Positions 15,849 through 24,227 of a DNA stretch of 64,000 bases are shown in pieces. Source of the stretch: WJKR01 sp964556395 (GTDB taxonomy: Archaea > Nanobdellota > Nanobdellia > Woesearchaeales > WJKR01); the NCBI GenBank assembly GCA_964556395.1, contig CAZKVR010000002.1:84822-148821 (forward strand). The letters are read 5' to 3'. The notes beneath the pieces were generated by a model. That model worked only from the letters and a program-made list of their open reading frames with translations, was not told where the DNA came from and ran no database searches. The translations under genes were made by a program, and so were the position numbers. Numbering within the stretch: the first letter of the stretch is position 1; each line of letters opens with the position of its first letter.

Positions 15849-17102
15849 TCACGCCTTCTTGCGTCGCTTGAGGATGACGTCTATGATGACCGGTCCTTCG
15901 ACGCGCTTGACGGTGAGGCTCGCGCCTGTGCCGGCGACCGTGCATTTCTCTCCTTCATGAGGGATTCGTCCGAGGCGATGCTGGACGAGGCCTGCAATCG
16001 TGTGGTACTCGTCGACCTCCGGGAGGTCAAGTCCGAGCTCTTCGTTGATGGTATCTATGGGCGCCTTGCCGAGTATGAGCCATTGGTTGTCGCCGCGCGG
16101 CCTGATGAGGTGTTCCACGTCGTCCGACTCGTCGAAGATGTCACCCACTATCTCTTCGAGGATGTCTTCGATGGTGATGAGGCCGTCGACGCCTCCGTGC
16201 TCGTTCACCACTATGGCCAGGTGGGTCTTCTTGTGTTGTAGTTCCTTGAGGAGCTTGTCGAGCTTCTTGTGCCTGGGGACGTAGAGGGGTTTTTGCGCGA
16301 TGTCCTTGAGCTTGAGGTGGGTCTTTCCTTGGCTCACCGCTTCCAACAGATATCTTGTTAAGACGACACCCTTCACCTTGTCGATCTTCTTGTGGTACAC
16401 GGGTACTCGTGAGTACTCATGCCTCAATATCCTCGGGAGGGCTTGTGATATCGTGAGGTCTTGGCTGAGGGCGAACATGTCGGTGCGAGGCGTCATGGCT
16501 TCCTTGACCTCTGTGTCGTCGAAGAGGAAGATGCGTTGTATCATCTCCTTCTCATCAGGCTTTATCTGGCCTTCCTCTTCTCCCACGTTGACGATATGCT
16601 GGAGTTCTTTCTCAGTCACTAAAGGCTCCTCGTCGTTGCGGGCAAGGATTGCTTTCTCGACGCCGTAGTTGATGTAGTAGAACAGCCACACCAGGGGCCC
16701 TAATAGTCTCATGAGCAGCAGTATCATGGGTGCGATGGCGAGTGCCATGCGCTGTGCGTGCCGGGCGGCGAACGTCTTGGGGGCTATCTCTCCGAAGGTG
16801 AGTATGATGAACGTCATGACACCGGTGGCGATGCCGACGCCGGCGCTGTTGAACAGGTCTATGGCGAGCTTGGTGGCGATGGCCGATCCTCCTATGTTGA
16901 CGAGGTTGTTGCCTATGAGGATGGTGATGAGCATCCTTTTCGGCTGCTTCTTCAGGGCGAGCAGGGCTTTGGAGTTCCTGAGCTTCTGGTCGGCGAGGTG
17001 TCGGGCCTTGAGCTCCGTGATGCTGAGCAGGGCTACTTCGGAGCCGCTGAAGAATCCTGAGAGGAGGATTGCGAGGATGAGTAGTAGTACGGTGCCGAGC
17101 AT
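15849..17102 (-). CDS. CNNM/CorC-type membrane protein (DUF21, CBS pair, CorC_HlyC domain)
   Basis: A 417-residue protein of the family once named hemolysin C and now linked to magnesium export. Residues 1-190 are the DUF21 membrane domain, beginning LLLILAILLSGFFSGSEVALLS. Residues ~205-330 hold two CBS motifs (TPRTDMFAL; THLAIVVNEHGGVDGLITIEDILEEIVGDI), which bind adenine nucleotides. The C-terminal ~80 residues are the CorC_HlyC transporter-associated domain. The architecture is complete. It lies downstream of rpe on the same strand with a 31-base gap. Confidence 0.92.
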   Translation of the reverse strand: MLGTVLLLILAILLSGFFSGSEVALLSITELKARHLADQKLRNSKALLALKKQPKRMLITILIGNNLVNIGGSAIATKLAIDLFNSAGVGIATGVMTFIILTFGEIAPKTFAARHAQRMALAIAPMILLLMRLLGPLVWLFYYINYGVEKAILARNDEEPLVTEKELQHIVNVGEEEGQIKPDEKEMIQRIFLFDDTEVKEAMTPRTDMFALSQDLTISQALPRILRHEYSRVPVYHKKIDKVKGVVLTRYLLEAVSQGKTHLKLKDIAQKPLYVPRHKKLDKLLKELQHKKTHLAIVVNEHGGVDGLITIEDILEEIVGDIFDESDDVEHLIRPRGDNQWLILGKAPIDTINEELGLDLPEVDEYHTIAGLVQHRLGRIPHEGEKCTVAGTGASLTVKRVEGPVIIDVILKRRKKA

Positions 17103-17133
17103 CGGGTGGACAGGGGGTTGACAAGGAAGGTGT

Positions 17134-17799
17134 TTAAAAGCTTTTCTCTATGAGTTCCCGTAGGCTTCCGATGCCGTCTTCCGGCGCGTCTGCGCTGTAG
17201 ATGGCGTGTCCGATGACGAGGATGTCTGCCCCTGCGTTGAGTGCTGCCGGGATGGTGTCCTTGTTGAGGCCTCCGTCGACCTCCACTTTTAGGTGAGGGT
17301 GCCGCTTCTTGGCTTCGGCGACCTTTTCCAGGGTTTCTTGGAGGAATGCTTGTCCGGCCTTGCCGGGATGGACGGTCATGATGAGGAGGTAGTCTATGAG
17401 CGGGAGGTAGGGCTCCGCCCGTTCGAGGCTGGTGTCGGGGTTGACGGCGAGTCCGACCTTGACGTCTCTTTGGTGGAGTCTTGAGAGGAGGACTTCGGGG
17501 TCTTGCGAGGCTTCTGCGTGGACTGTTATCATGGCTGCGCCGGCGTGGACGAAGTCCAGGGCCCGTTCGTCAGGGTCTGCGATCATGAGGTGGACGTCCA
17601 ACGGCAGGCCTGCGTCGAGTTCTTGCAGCTTTCCAGGGTCGTTCCACACCGTTTCCTGCGGTACGAAGGCGCCGTCCATGACGTCGACGTGGACGAGGTC
17701 TGCGCCTCCTCGTCCGGCTTGTTGGGCTGCGCGCTTGCGCTGGCCTGGCGTGTCGTGGGGCGCCGCGAGGATGGAGGGTGCGATGAGGATGCGTCTCAT
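17134..17799 (-). CDS. rpe: Ribulose-phosphate 3-epimerase
   Basis: Interconverts ribulose 5-phosphate and xylulose 5-phosphate. The 221-residue TIM barrel has the family motifs APSILAA at the start, LVHVDVMDGAFVP (metal-binding His and Asp), VDVHLMI, MTVHPGKAGQAF and EVDGGLN. It joins RpiB (19972-20412) and split transketolase (20409-22273) in this region, together making most of the non-oxidative pentose phosphate route; transaldolase is not in the window. An AT-rich element (CTTTATAAGG, 17809-17818) precedes ATG 17799 by a short distance. Confidence 0.95.
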   Translation of the reverse strand: MRRILIAPSILAAPHDTPGQRKRAAQQAGRGGADLVHVDVMDGAFVPQETVWNDPGKLQELDAGLPLDVHLMIADPDERALDFVHAGAAMITVHAEASQDPEVLLSRLHQRDVKVGLAVNPDTSLERAEPYLPLIDYLLIMTVHPGKAGQAFLQETLEKVAEAKKRHPHLKVEVDGGLNKDTIPAALNAGADILVIGHAIYSADAPEDGIGSLRELIEKSF

Positions 17800-17974
17800 G
17801 ACCGTTTCTTTATAAGGAGTGGCTTTTATAGGTTGCGGTCTCAGAAGGGGGCCAGGTGTCCGGAAGAGTTTTTCCCGCGAGAGAGCCTGAAAAACCCTTA
17901 TGGAGGACTCTCAGGAATAGTAACTATCATATAGGATTCATTCCAGGTAGTGGCAGTTTCAAGGCGAACCCCTT

Positions 17975-18295
17975 ATGAAAAACACTGGTTTCGTCGTTCT
18001 GGCTCTCGCCGTTTCGCTCACCGCCCTCCTCGCGTGCACCACCCCTTATCCGTCGATGCCTGACAAGCCTGCCGATCCGGGCACCAATGTGTTCGGCCAA
18101 GCCATCAACTACGAGGAGGCAGGGTTCGCGAGGCCTGACAACACGTTCCTGCAACCGTCCGTCCTGGAGTTCTCGAACGCTTCGGAGCAGAGCTTGGTCT
18201 TGTCGGTCTCTGAAGACGCCATCTACAGGGCGGGGTACCGTTCCAGGGCGACTAGCGGCCTCGTCCTAGAGAGTCTTTTTTGGCGAGCCGTTTGA
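17975..18295 (+). CDS. Candidate small lipoprotein
   Basis: A 106-residue protein with a bacterial-style lipoprotein signal peptide: MKNTG, a hydrophobic core, then the lipobox LLAC with Cys21. The mature part is short, begins TTPYPSMPDKP and has no recognised domain. CATATAGG (17929-17936) may be the TATA box. The last 44 bases overlap the convergent gene at 18252, so the C-terminal residues may not be under selection. The lipobox matters because an LspA gene lies at 54616. Confidence 0.55.
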   Translation: MKNTGFVVLALAVSLTALLACTTPYPSMPDKPADPGTNVFGQAINYEEAGFARPDNTFLQPSVLEFSNASEQSLVLSVSEDAIYRAGYRSRATSGLVLESLFWRAV

Positions 18296-19106
18296 GGTCT
18301 TTCTTCAACCCTGATTTCTTGCCGCTCCGGGTTTGGGGGTGCCAGTGGTTCTCGATGTAGGACTTGAGGAGGTCTCCGGGCGGGACGTGCTGGAGGCGCT
18401 TGTCGTCGAGCTGGTTGTAGATGGTCTTGAACGGGTTGTACATCTCCCTGATGAACGCTTCGACCTTGTAGGGTGTTCCGTGGAACATCTTGGTGATGGT
18501 GTCGTGGAGCCAGTTGTAGCCGTCCTGGTTTGAGAACCAGATGTCGCTGAGTCCGGAGTAGTTCTCGAATTGGAGGTATGCGTGGTATTCCTTGGTCGCT
18601 TCGTCGCCGGCTTGTGTGGGGATGTGTCGTTCGATCTTGATGGGGATGGGGTCGTATCGGAGGTAGGTGGCGAGGCTTGCGCGCTTGTGTCCTTCGATGA
18701 CGTAGAGCTTGTGGAGGAATTCCTTTGCTTCGATGGCGTTGCCTGAGCTGTACCATGCTTTGCGGTTGCGGTGGAGGTTTTTCCATTTGAGGGCGAACTC
18801 CGTGTCCGGCTTGGGCAGGGGTAGGAATCCTGGTGAGAAGTCTCGGTCGCGTCCGGGGACCGCGGTTCCTTCTATCGTGAATCGCGACTTGTCTCTCCGT
18901 CCGATGCTGTACTTGCTTTCTATCTCGTAGCCTTCCGTGGCGTCTGTGAAGAGGGGTAGGTGTTGGTGTGGCTCCCAGGGCCACCGCCTGGCTTCTGACT
19001 TGGCCATGGCTCTGGCTGTCTTGTAGGCCTCGTCGGCTTTCGCCTCACTGCCTTTCCTCCAGGAACGTGGTCCTAGGGTTGGCCCGCACATCTGGTCGCC
19101 GTACAT
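18252..19106 (-). CDS. ParB-like domain protein (tentative)
   Basis: A 284-residue protein following the phosphoesterase gene after two bases, so almost certainly cotranscribed. Near residue 140, LHKLYVIEGHKRASLATYL resembles the ParB/sulfiredoxin-fold motif in which a glycine-histidine-arginine-like turn binds nucleotides. The rest has aromatic-rich helices (FENYSGLSDIWFSNQDGYNW) and a basic C-terminus (KKSGLKKDLKRLAKK). The ATG at 19106 is tied to the upstream stop. I see no membrane segment. A nucleotide- or DNA-related role is inferred only from the motif. Confidence 0.6.
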   Translation of the reverse strand: MYGDQMCGPTLGPRSWRKGSEAKADEAYKTARAMAKSEARRWPWEPHQHLPLFTDATEGYEIESKYSIGRRDKSRFTIEGTAVPGRDRDFSPGFLPLPKPDTEFALKWKNLHRNRKAWYSSGNAIEAKEFLHKLYVIEGHKRASLATYLRYDPIPIKIERHIPTQAGDEATKEYHAYLQFENYSGLSDIWFSNQDGYNWLHDTITKMFHGTPYKVEAFIREMYNPFKTIYNQLDDKRLQHVPPGDLLKSYIENHWHPQTRSGKKSGLKKDLKRLAKKDSLGRGR

Positions 19107-19108
19107 CG

Positions 19109-19873
19109 TCACTTCGGATAGTAGTCGTGGACCCGTTTCTCCTTCTCGTCGAACACGATGAGTTTGAACGGGACGACGTTGAGCATGTATGAATCTTTCC
19201 ATGCGAAGTCTAGATTCTTCGTCGTGTAGCTGGAGTGGATGTGGCCGTAAAGCCAGAGGGCGGGGTTGAACTCGTCGTAGAGTTCTCCGAGCGCTTTGGA
19301 TGGTCTGTGGTGGCTTCCGATGGTGTTGAGGACGTCGGTGTCCGGAGTGCCTTCGAAGAGTCCTATGTCTGGGGCTGCGTGGCTGGCCATGATGTCGATG
19401 CCGTACTCCTTGCCTAGGAGTTGGTTCCATCGTCGTTCTCGTTTGAGGTTGTTGACGAATCTTTTGGCGTCCTTCTCGCGGAAGTAGAACGGCCATCGTC
19501 GTTCGCGGTTCATCCCTTCTGTCATGGATCCTGAGAACCCGCCGATGGCGAGGTTGTTGATGAGTTCGTTGTTGCGGCCTGGCCGGGCTTTGTAGATTCC
19601 TTTGTTGATGACGTCGGCGCTGTAGAGTTTTGAGAATCCTACGTCAGGGGTTTTCGCTTGCTGTCCTTGGATGTGGTAGTATGACTTGTCGTGGTTGCCG
19701 TGGACCATGAGGTTGAAGGCTGGGCGGTACTGCATGGTGAGGTAGTCGATGTATTCTGGGGGGAGGTCTCCGCAGTTGATGAGGATGTCGACGTTGTCTT
19801 TGACGGTTGATTCTATGGTGGAGCCTCCTCCTCTGAGGGTGGTCTCGTCTGATACTGCGAGGATGTTCACCAT
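19109..19873 (-). CDS. Calcineurin-like metallophosphoesterase
   Basis: A 254-residue two-metal phosphoesterase. Motifs in order are VSDETT (where SDxHG is usual, the His replaced), INCGDLP (GD), MVHGNHDK (GNHD), MASHAAPD (H) and LYGHIHS (GHxH). Five of the six metal-ligand blocks are intact. The missing His in the first block may change metal binding or be filled differently. It is followed after two bases by the ParB-like gene, and the two may act as a pair on a nucleotide or nucleic acid. Substrate unknown. Confidence 0.85.
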   Translation of the reverse strand: MVNILAVSDETTLRGGGSTIESTVKDNVDILINCGDLPPEYIDYLTMQYRPAFNLMVHGNHDKSYYHIQGQQAKTPDVGFSKLYSADVINKGIYKARPGRNNELINNLAIGGFSGSMTEGMNRERRWPFYFREKDAKRFVNNLKRERRWNQLLGKEYGIDIMASHAAPDIGLFEGTPDTDVLNTIGSHHRPSKALGELYDEFNPALWLYGHIHSSYTTKNLDFAWKDSYMLNVVPFKLIVFDEKEKRVHDYYPK

Positions 19874-19971
19874 CGTGTAGTGGGAAGCATTCTTGGTTTA
19901 AAAAAGTATGCTGGTTGTATGGTTGGTGTCAGGCCAAAAAGCATTTATAACTCCTGGTCTTAGAGGGTGGT

Positions 19972-20412
19972 ATGAGGGTTTACATCGGTGCTGACCACGC
20001 GGGTTTTTCGTTGAAGGAGAAGCTGAAGCGGTTCTATCCTGAGGCTGTTGACTTGTCGCCTGAGCTCGTGCCGGGTGATGATTATCCTGACGTGGCTGCC
20101 GAGGTGGTTGAGAAGGTTGTTAGGAGCAGGGGTCGTGGTATCTTGATCTGCGGTTCCGGTGTGGGGATGTGCATGGCTGCCAACAAGGTGTCTGGTGGCC
20201 GGGCGGCGTTGTGCTTCGAGGCGAGCGAGGCTCGGGGTGCTCGTCGTGAGGATGATGTGAACGTGTTGTGCTTGCCTGGGCGCCTCATGAGTTCGCGTAA
20301 CGCCCATGAGGTCGTGGATGCTTTTCTTTCGACGCGGTTCGCGGGTAAGGAGAAGGGTGGTAGGCGTTTCAAGCGGCGCTTGGAGAAGTTGAGACGGTTG
20401 GATGAGCGTTAG
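19972..20412 (+). CDS. rpiB: Ribose-5-phosphate isomerase B
   Basis: Interconverts ribose 5-phosphate and ribulose 5-phosphate. The 146-residue protein begins MRVYIGADHAGF and carries LICGSGVGMCMAANKV, the phosphate and ring-opening loop with the catalytic Cys, plus LCLPGRLMS. Most archaea use RpiA, so the RpiB type is a bacterial-like choice. GCATTTATAAC (19941-19951) lies about 26 bases before the ATG, predicting a leaderless mRNA. Its end overlaps the convergent transketolase gene by four bases. Confidence 0.94.
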   Translation: MRVYIGADHAGFSLKEKLKRFYPEAVDLSPELVPGDDYPDVAAEVVEKVVRSRGRGILICGSGVGMCMAANKVSGGRAALCFEASEARGARREDDVNVLCLPGRLMSSRNAHEVVDAFLSTRFAGKEKGGRRFKRRLEKLRRLDER

Positions 20413-21398
20413 CCTTTCTTGACTTTCGCTGCTATCTTCTTCGCTGACAGGCCGTAGTGGTGGTAGAGTTCTTCCGTCGTGCCTGATCGTCCGAACTCGT
20501 CTCGTACTCCTATCGTGTCGAGGGGCGGGTGTTTGGCCAGTTTTGATAGTCGTTCTGCCACTGCGGTTCCGAGTCCTCCGATGACGTTGTGGTCTTCGAT
20601 GGTGTAGAGTTTCGTGCTCGTCTCGGCGGCTTTCTTGATGGCTGCGTTGTCTATTGGCTTGAGGCATGGTACGTGGAGTACGTTGATCGTCTCTTCGTGG
20701 TCGTGCCAGAGCTTCCTGGCGGCGGTGAGTGCTTGTTCGAGGACTGCGCCGGTGGTGATGAGGGTCTTCTTGCCTCCGGTGATGAGCCATCGGGCTTTGG
20801 TGAGGCTCGTCGGGGCGGTGAGGTATTGTCTCGTCTTGGCTCTGCTGACGCGGAGGTATCCTGGCATCTTGGTTTTGAGGAATAGGTTGGTGAGGGTTGC
20901 GGTTTCTGTCGCGTCGCCCGGGCTGAGGATGGTCATGCCTGGCAGGCTTCTCATGAGGGCTATGTCTTCGAGTGCTTGGTGGGTGGCGCCGTCCGGGCCG
21001 GTGGCGAGCCCTGCGTGGCTTCCGACGACGAGTACTGGGTGTTTGGGCATGGCTATCTGCGTCCGGATGAGGTCCCAGTTGCGGCCGGGGCTGAAGGTCG
21101 CGAAGCTCGTCATGACGGCTGTGTGGCCTTCGCTCGCCATCCCGGCTGCGATGCCTGCTAGTGATTGTTCTGCGACGCCGACGTCTATGAACCGGGCGGG
21201 GTGGTGTTCTTTGAACGCTCCGAGGCTTGTGGATCCTCCGAGGTTGGCTGTCAAGGCTATGAGTTTCCGGTCGGTTTTCCCTGCTTGTAGGAGTCCTCGT
21301 CCGAATCCTTTCCTCGTCGCGTCTTTCGGGAGGTCTGTCTCTCCGCGCCACCACTTCTTGGCTTCTGCTGTGAGGTGGTTCGTGAGGACTGGTTTCAT
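20409..21398 (-). CDS. Transketolase, C-terminal subunit
   Basis: The pyrimidine-binding and C-terminal half of a split transketolase, which moves two-carbon units between sugar phosphates using thiamine diphosphate. The 329-residue protein carries RFIDVGVAEQSLAGIAAGMA (the glutamate that activates the cofactor), ATGPDGATHQALEDIALMRS and the C-terminal GRSGTTEELYHHYGL. It overlaps the N-terminal subunit by four bases (21395-21398), giving coupled translation and equal amounts of both halves. Split transketolase is common in archaea. Confidence 0.94.
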   Translation of the reverse strand: MKPVLTNHLTAEAKKWWRGETDLPKDATRKGFGRGLLQAGKTDRKLIALTANLGGSTSLGAFKEHHPARFIDVGVAEQSLAGIAAGMASEGHTAVMTSFATFSPGRNWDLIRTQIAMPKHPVLVVGSHAGLATGPDGATHQALEDIALMRSLPGMTILSPGDATETATLTNLFLKTKMPGYLRVSRAKTRQYLTAPTSLTKARWLITGGKKTLITTGAVLEQALTAARKLWHDHEETINVLHVPCLKPIDNAAIKKAAETSTKLYTIEDHNVIGGLGTAVAERLSKLAKHPPLDTIGVRDEFGRSGTTEELYHHYGLSAKKIAAKVKKG

Positions 21399-22273
21399 CG
21401 GAGCACCTCTCGTCGTTCGAGCTGGTGTTTGAGCCGTCGTCGTTCCTGTCGTTTCTCGAGTTCTTTGAGGGCTTGGGCTAGTTCTTCGTCGTCAGGGGCT
21501 TTGCCGTGCCAGGCGGGGTTCCCTTCCATGAAGCTGACGCCTTTTCCGAGGGTGGTGTGGGCTATGATGCAGGTGGGCTTGTCGCTCGTCCTCGTGGCGG
21601 CGTAGTGTAGCGTGTCGTTGATGAGGCGGTGGTTGTGGCCGTCCATGTCGAGGACGTGCCATCCGAAGGCCTCGTATTTTTCCCGTAGGTCTCGGAGGTC
21701 TAGGATGTCTCTGGTGTGGCCGTCTATCTGGACGTCGTTGCGGTCTATGATGACGACGAGGTTTCCCAGGTTGTGGTGGGCTGCGATCTGGGCTGATTCC
21801 CAGACGATTCCTTCGTCGTGTTCTCCGTCGCTGCTGATGCAGTAGACCTTCCACTGTTTCCCTTGCTTCTTCGCCGCCATGGCTTTGCCGACGGCGAGGG
21901 CGTATCCTTGTCCTAGTGGCCCGCTGGTGGCTTCGATGCCTGGGAGGAGTCCTGCTTCGGGGTGTCCTTGGAGCTTGCTGGTGAGCTTCCTGAGGGTGTC
22001 CAGCTGCTTCTTGTTGTAGTATCCTTGGTGTGCTAGCTCTGCGTAGAGTGCCGGGCAGGTGTGTCCTGCGCTGAGCACGACGCGGTCGCGTCCCGTCCAT
22101 CGTGGTTGTTTGGGCTTGTGGTTGAGGGTGTGGGTGTACAGGACGTGGAGGGTGTCGATGATCGACAGGGATCCTCCGGGGTGTCCTGAGCCTGCCTTGT
22201 GCACCATGGTCAGGATGTCTTTCCTGAGCTCGTCCGCCGTCATGGCTTCCAGGGCGTGGTGTCGTCTAGCCAT
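21395..22273 (-). CDS. Transketolase, N-terminal subunit
   Basis: The diphosphate-binding half of the split enzyme, 292 residues. Motifs include HKAGSGHPGGSLS, LSAGHTCPALYAEL, GPLGQGYALAVGKA and the GDG-type ThDP/metal motif region SSDGEHDEGIVWESAQ through IIDRNDVQIDG. The start overlaps the enolase stop by eight bases, so eno and both transketolase genes form one operon that links lower glycolysis with the pentose phosphate route. Confidence 0.95.
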   Translation of the reverse strand: MARRHHALEAMTADELRKDILTMVHKAGSGHPGGSLSIIDTLHVLYTHTLNHKPKQPRWTGRDRVVLSAGHTCPALYAELAHQGYYNKKQLDTLRKLTSKLQGHPEAGLLPGIEATSGPLGQGYALAVGKAMAAKKQGKQWKVYCISSDGEHDEGIVWESAQIAAHHNLGNLVVIIDRNDVQIDGHTRDILDLRDLREKYEAFGWHVLDMDGHNHRLINDTLHYAATRTSDKPTCIIAHTTLGKGVSFMEGNPAWHGKAPDDEELAQALKELEKRQERRRLKHQLERREVLR

Positions 22274-23522
22274 AGCGTGCTTTCCGTCCGAGGTATTCTT
22301 CGATCCTGATGAGCTGGTTGTACTTGGCGGTGCGTTCGCCTCTGGCTGGGGCTCCGAGTTTTATCTGTCCGCAGCCGAGTCCTGTGGCGAGGTCTGCGAT
22401 GAGGGGGTCTTCCGTCTCTCCGGAGCGGTGGCTTACCATGACGTTCCAGCCGGCTTTCTGCGCCATCCTGGCGGCTCTGAGGGCTTCGGTGAGGGTTCCT
22501 ATCTGGTTGACCTTGAGCAGTAGTGCGTCGCACCACTTCTCGTCGATGGCCGTCTTGATGCGTTCCGGGTTGCTCACCGTCAGGTCGTCTCCGACGACTT
22601 GGAAGTTCTTCCGTCTCCTCGTCCTCTTCGTGAGGCTTTGCCATGCTTGGATGTCGTCCTGGTCGTACGGGTCTTCCAGGCTTGTTATGGGGTATTTCTT
22701 GATGAGGTTGTCGTAGTAGTGCTCTAGTTGTTGCGGGCTGTACGCGTCTTTCAGGTAGGTCTTGGTGTCGTGGTCGTAGAACTCGCTCGCCGCGGCGTCG
22801 ATGGCTAGTTTCATCTTGGTGGCGTAGCCTGCTTCCTTGATGGCTTGCTTGAGTAGTTCGAGGGCTTCCTTGCTGTCTTTCATCGGCGGCGCGAATCCTC
22901 CTTCGTCGCCGAGGTGGGTGCTGGCGGCGCCGTACTTCTTCTTCAGGAGTTTTTTCAGGTGGTGGTAGGTTTCGGAGACCATCTGGCTGGCTTGTGCGAA
23001 GCTCTTGGCGCCGGTGGGGACTATCATGAATTCTTGTAGTTCGAGCCCTCCTTCTGCGTGGCTGCCGCCGTTGATGACGTTGGCGTACGGGACCGGTAGC
23101 CGTGGCTTGGTGCCTGCGAGTTTTGCGACGTACTCGTGGAATGGTTTCTTCTGGGCTGCGGCTGCGGCTCTCGCGACGGCTAGGCTGACGCCTAGGATTG
23201 CGTTGGCTCCTAGTTTTTCCTTGTTGGGCGTGCCGTCGAGGGCGTTGAGTTCTCCGTCGATGTGGGTTTGGTCTTCGGCGTCCTGGCCCGTGAGCTTCTT
23301 CCTGATGGTGTTGTTGACGTGCTTGATGGCTTGGGTGACGCCTTTGCCGTGCCAGTCCTTGCCGCCGTCTCTGAGTTCGTGGGCTTCGTGTATGCCGGTG
23401 CTGGCGCCGCTCGGCACCATGGCCGAGCCGACGGCGTTGTCAGTGTAGACGTCGACTTCTAGTGTGGGGTTGCCTCTGCTGTCCAGTACTTGTCGTGCGT
23501 CGATGTCGAGAATCTTCTCCAT
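22266..23522 (-). CDS. eno: Enolase
   Basis: Dehydrates 2-phosphoglycerate to phosphoenolpyruvate. The 418-residue protein has DSRGNPTLEVDV at the start, GASTGIHEAHELRDGG, LGDEGGFAPPMK, the metal ligands in ASEFYDHDTK, SLEDPYDQDDI and VGDDLTVSN, and catalytic LLLKVNQIGTLTE then VSHRSGETEDPLIADLA. ATG 23522 opens MEKILDIDARQ. GAGGTG lies about 12 bases upstream; an in-frame TTG at 23546 would put the ribosome site inside the gene. GTTTAAATAAGG (minus strand, 23566-23577) is the TATA box. It heads the operon with transketolase. Confidence 0.97.
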   Translation of the reverse strand: MEKILDIDARQVLDSRGNPTLEVDVYTDNAVGSAMVPSGASTGIHEAHELRDGGKDWHGKGVTQAIKHVNNTIRKKLTGQDAEDQTHIDGELNALDGTPNKEKLGANAILGVSLAVARAAAAAQKKPFHEYVAKLAGTKPRLPVPYANVINGGSHAEGGLELQEFMIVPTGAKSFAQASQMVSETYHHLKKLLKKKYGAASTHLGDEGGFAPPMKDSKEALELLKQAIKEAGYATKMKLAIDAAASEFYDHDTKTYLKDAYSPQQLEHYYDNLIKKYPITSLEDPYDQDDIQAWQSLTKRTRRRKNFQVVGDDLTVSNPERIKTAIDEKWCDALLLKVNQIGTLTEALRAARMAQKAGWNVMVSHRSGETEDPLIADLATGLGCGQIKLGAPARGERTAKYNQLIRIEEYLGRKARYG

Positions 23523-23532
23523 TGTGGTTTGC

Positions 23533-23553
23533 ACACCTCTTTGCAAGGGGTGT
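23533..23553. promoter_or_regulatory. Inverted repeat at the enolase transcription start
   Basis: ACACCTC-TTTGCAA-GGGGTGT is a 7+7 inverted repeat with one imperfect pair. It lies across the start point expected from the TATA element (about 23545) and contains the ribosome site of eno. Flanking TTTGCAC repeats occur at 23529 and 23553. This is a repressor-type position. If transcription begins further upstream, the same repeat would hide the ribosome site in an RNA hairpin. Confidence 0.4.
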
Positions 23554-23599
23554 TTGCACTATGGCCTTATTTAAACTTTATGTTGGTGAGAAGGAGAAT

Positions 23600-23617
23600 A
23601 AGAAGAAAAAAGAAAAA
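23600..23617 (-). terminator. Pyrimidine-rich terminator after the pilin-like gene
   Basis: On the minus strand the pilin-like stop codon is followed by CCCTTTTTCTTTTTTCTTC, a poly-U type archaeal terminator that separates it from the enolase operon. Confidence 0.5.
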
Positions 23618-23621
23618 GGGT

Positions 23622-24104
23622 TTACTGGACCTTGGCGATGACGGATCCGCTGTGGGGCCTTTCCATCCCGCTGCTGGAGGATTCATACTGGAATCCGAGG
23701 TCCGCCTTGAACTTGTCGCCTGAGCTGAGACCGCTTGGGTTGTCGCAATACCAAGTCAGAATGAACTCCTCATTGTTAGGTACTTTCGTATCAGGGGAGA
23801 CAGTGAGAGTCGGCGTCTCTTGGCAATCTCCGGATCCGGTTATACCATCTTCGCTGATGTTCACGGTCTTGCCGAAGTTGTTGGCCAGGGGCACTTGCAC
23901 TGTGATGTTATCCTCACCCTCATACGTCACCACTGCCGATTCCGTGTTGAGCATCGGTGTTGGGAACGTGGTCTTGTCGGGGGCTAGGTTGCCCATGTCG
24001 AGAACTCCTGTCGCTGCGAGCGCTCCTATCGCCGCTAGGACGACGAGGATGGCCCAGCCGTAGGTCATCAGGAATTCCATAGCTGCTTGTCCTTTTCTCA
24101 TCAT
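23622..24104 (-). CDS. Archaeal pilin-like protein with class III signal peptide
   Basis: A 160-residue surface protein. MMRKGQAAMEFLMTYGWAIL is a class III signal peptide: short basic start, then the QxxxEFL cleavage context for a prepilin peptidase such as EppA, then a hydrophobic helix that packs the filament core. The mature part is beta-rich with two cysteines (SGDCQET, WYCDNP) that could pair. GAGGTGAACACAAC precedes ATG 24104. CTTTTATATACTAC (about 24174-24187) is its TATA. It sits between the filament-assembly genes and enolase with its own promoter and terminator, so it may be the abundant filament subunit. No prepilin peptidase is in the window. Confidence 0.85.
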   Translation of the reverse strand: MMRKGQAAMEFLMTYGWAILVVLAAIGALAATGVLDMGNLAPDKTTFPTPMLNTESAVVTYEGEDNITVQVPLANNFGKTVNISEDGITGSGDCQETPTLTVSPDTKVPNNEEFILTWYCDNPSGLSSGDKFKADLGFQYESSSSGMERPHSGSVIAKVQ

Positions 24105-24227
24105 GTTGTGTTCACCTCGTTCTTGTAGGAAATTATCCTTTTTCCTTTGAGACGTAGCCTTATTCTGGAAGCAGTAGTATATAAAAGTTACGGTTTTTGT
24201 ATACTGGTATCCAATATTCCTTGGGTT

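Noticed and set aside
17888..17901. GAAAxCCCTTAT-like sequences near 17890, 17969, 56855 and 57238 that might be one regulatory motif.
   Set aside because: Positions relative to genes differ and the match is short. Only the 56841/57183 pair is long enough to call.
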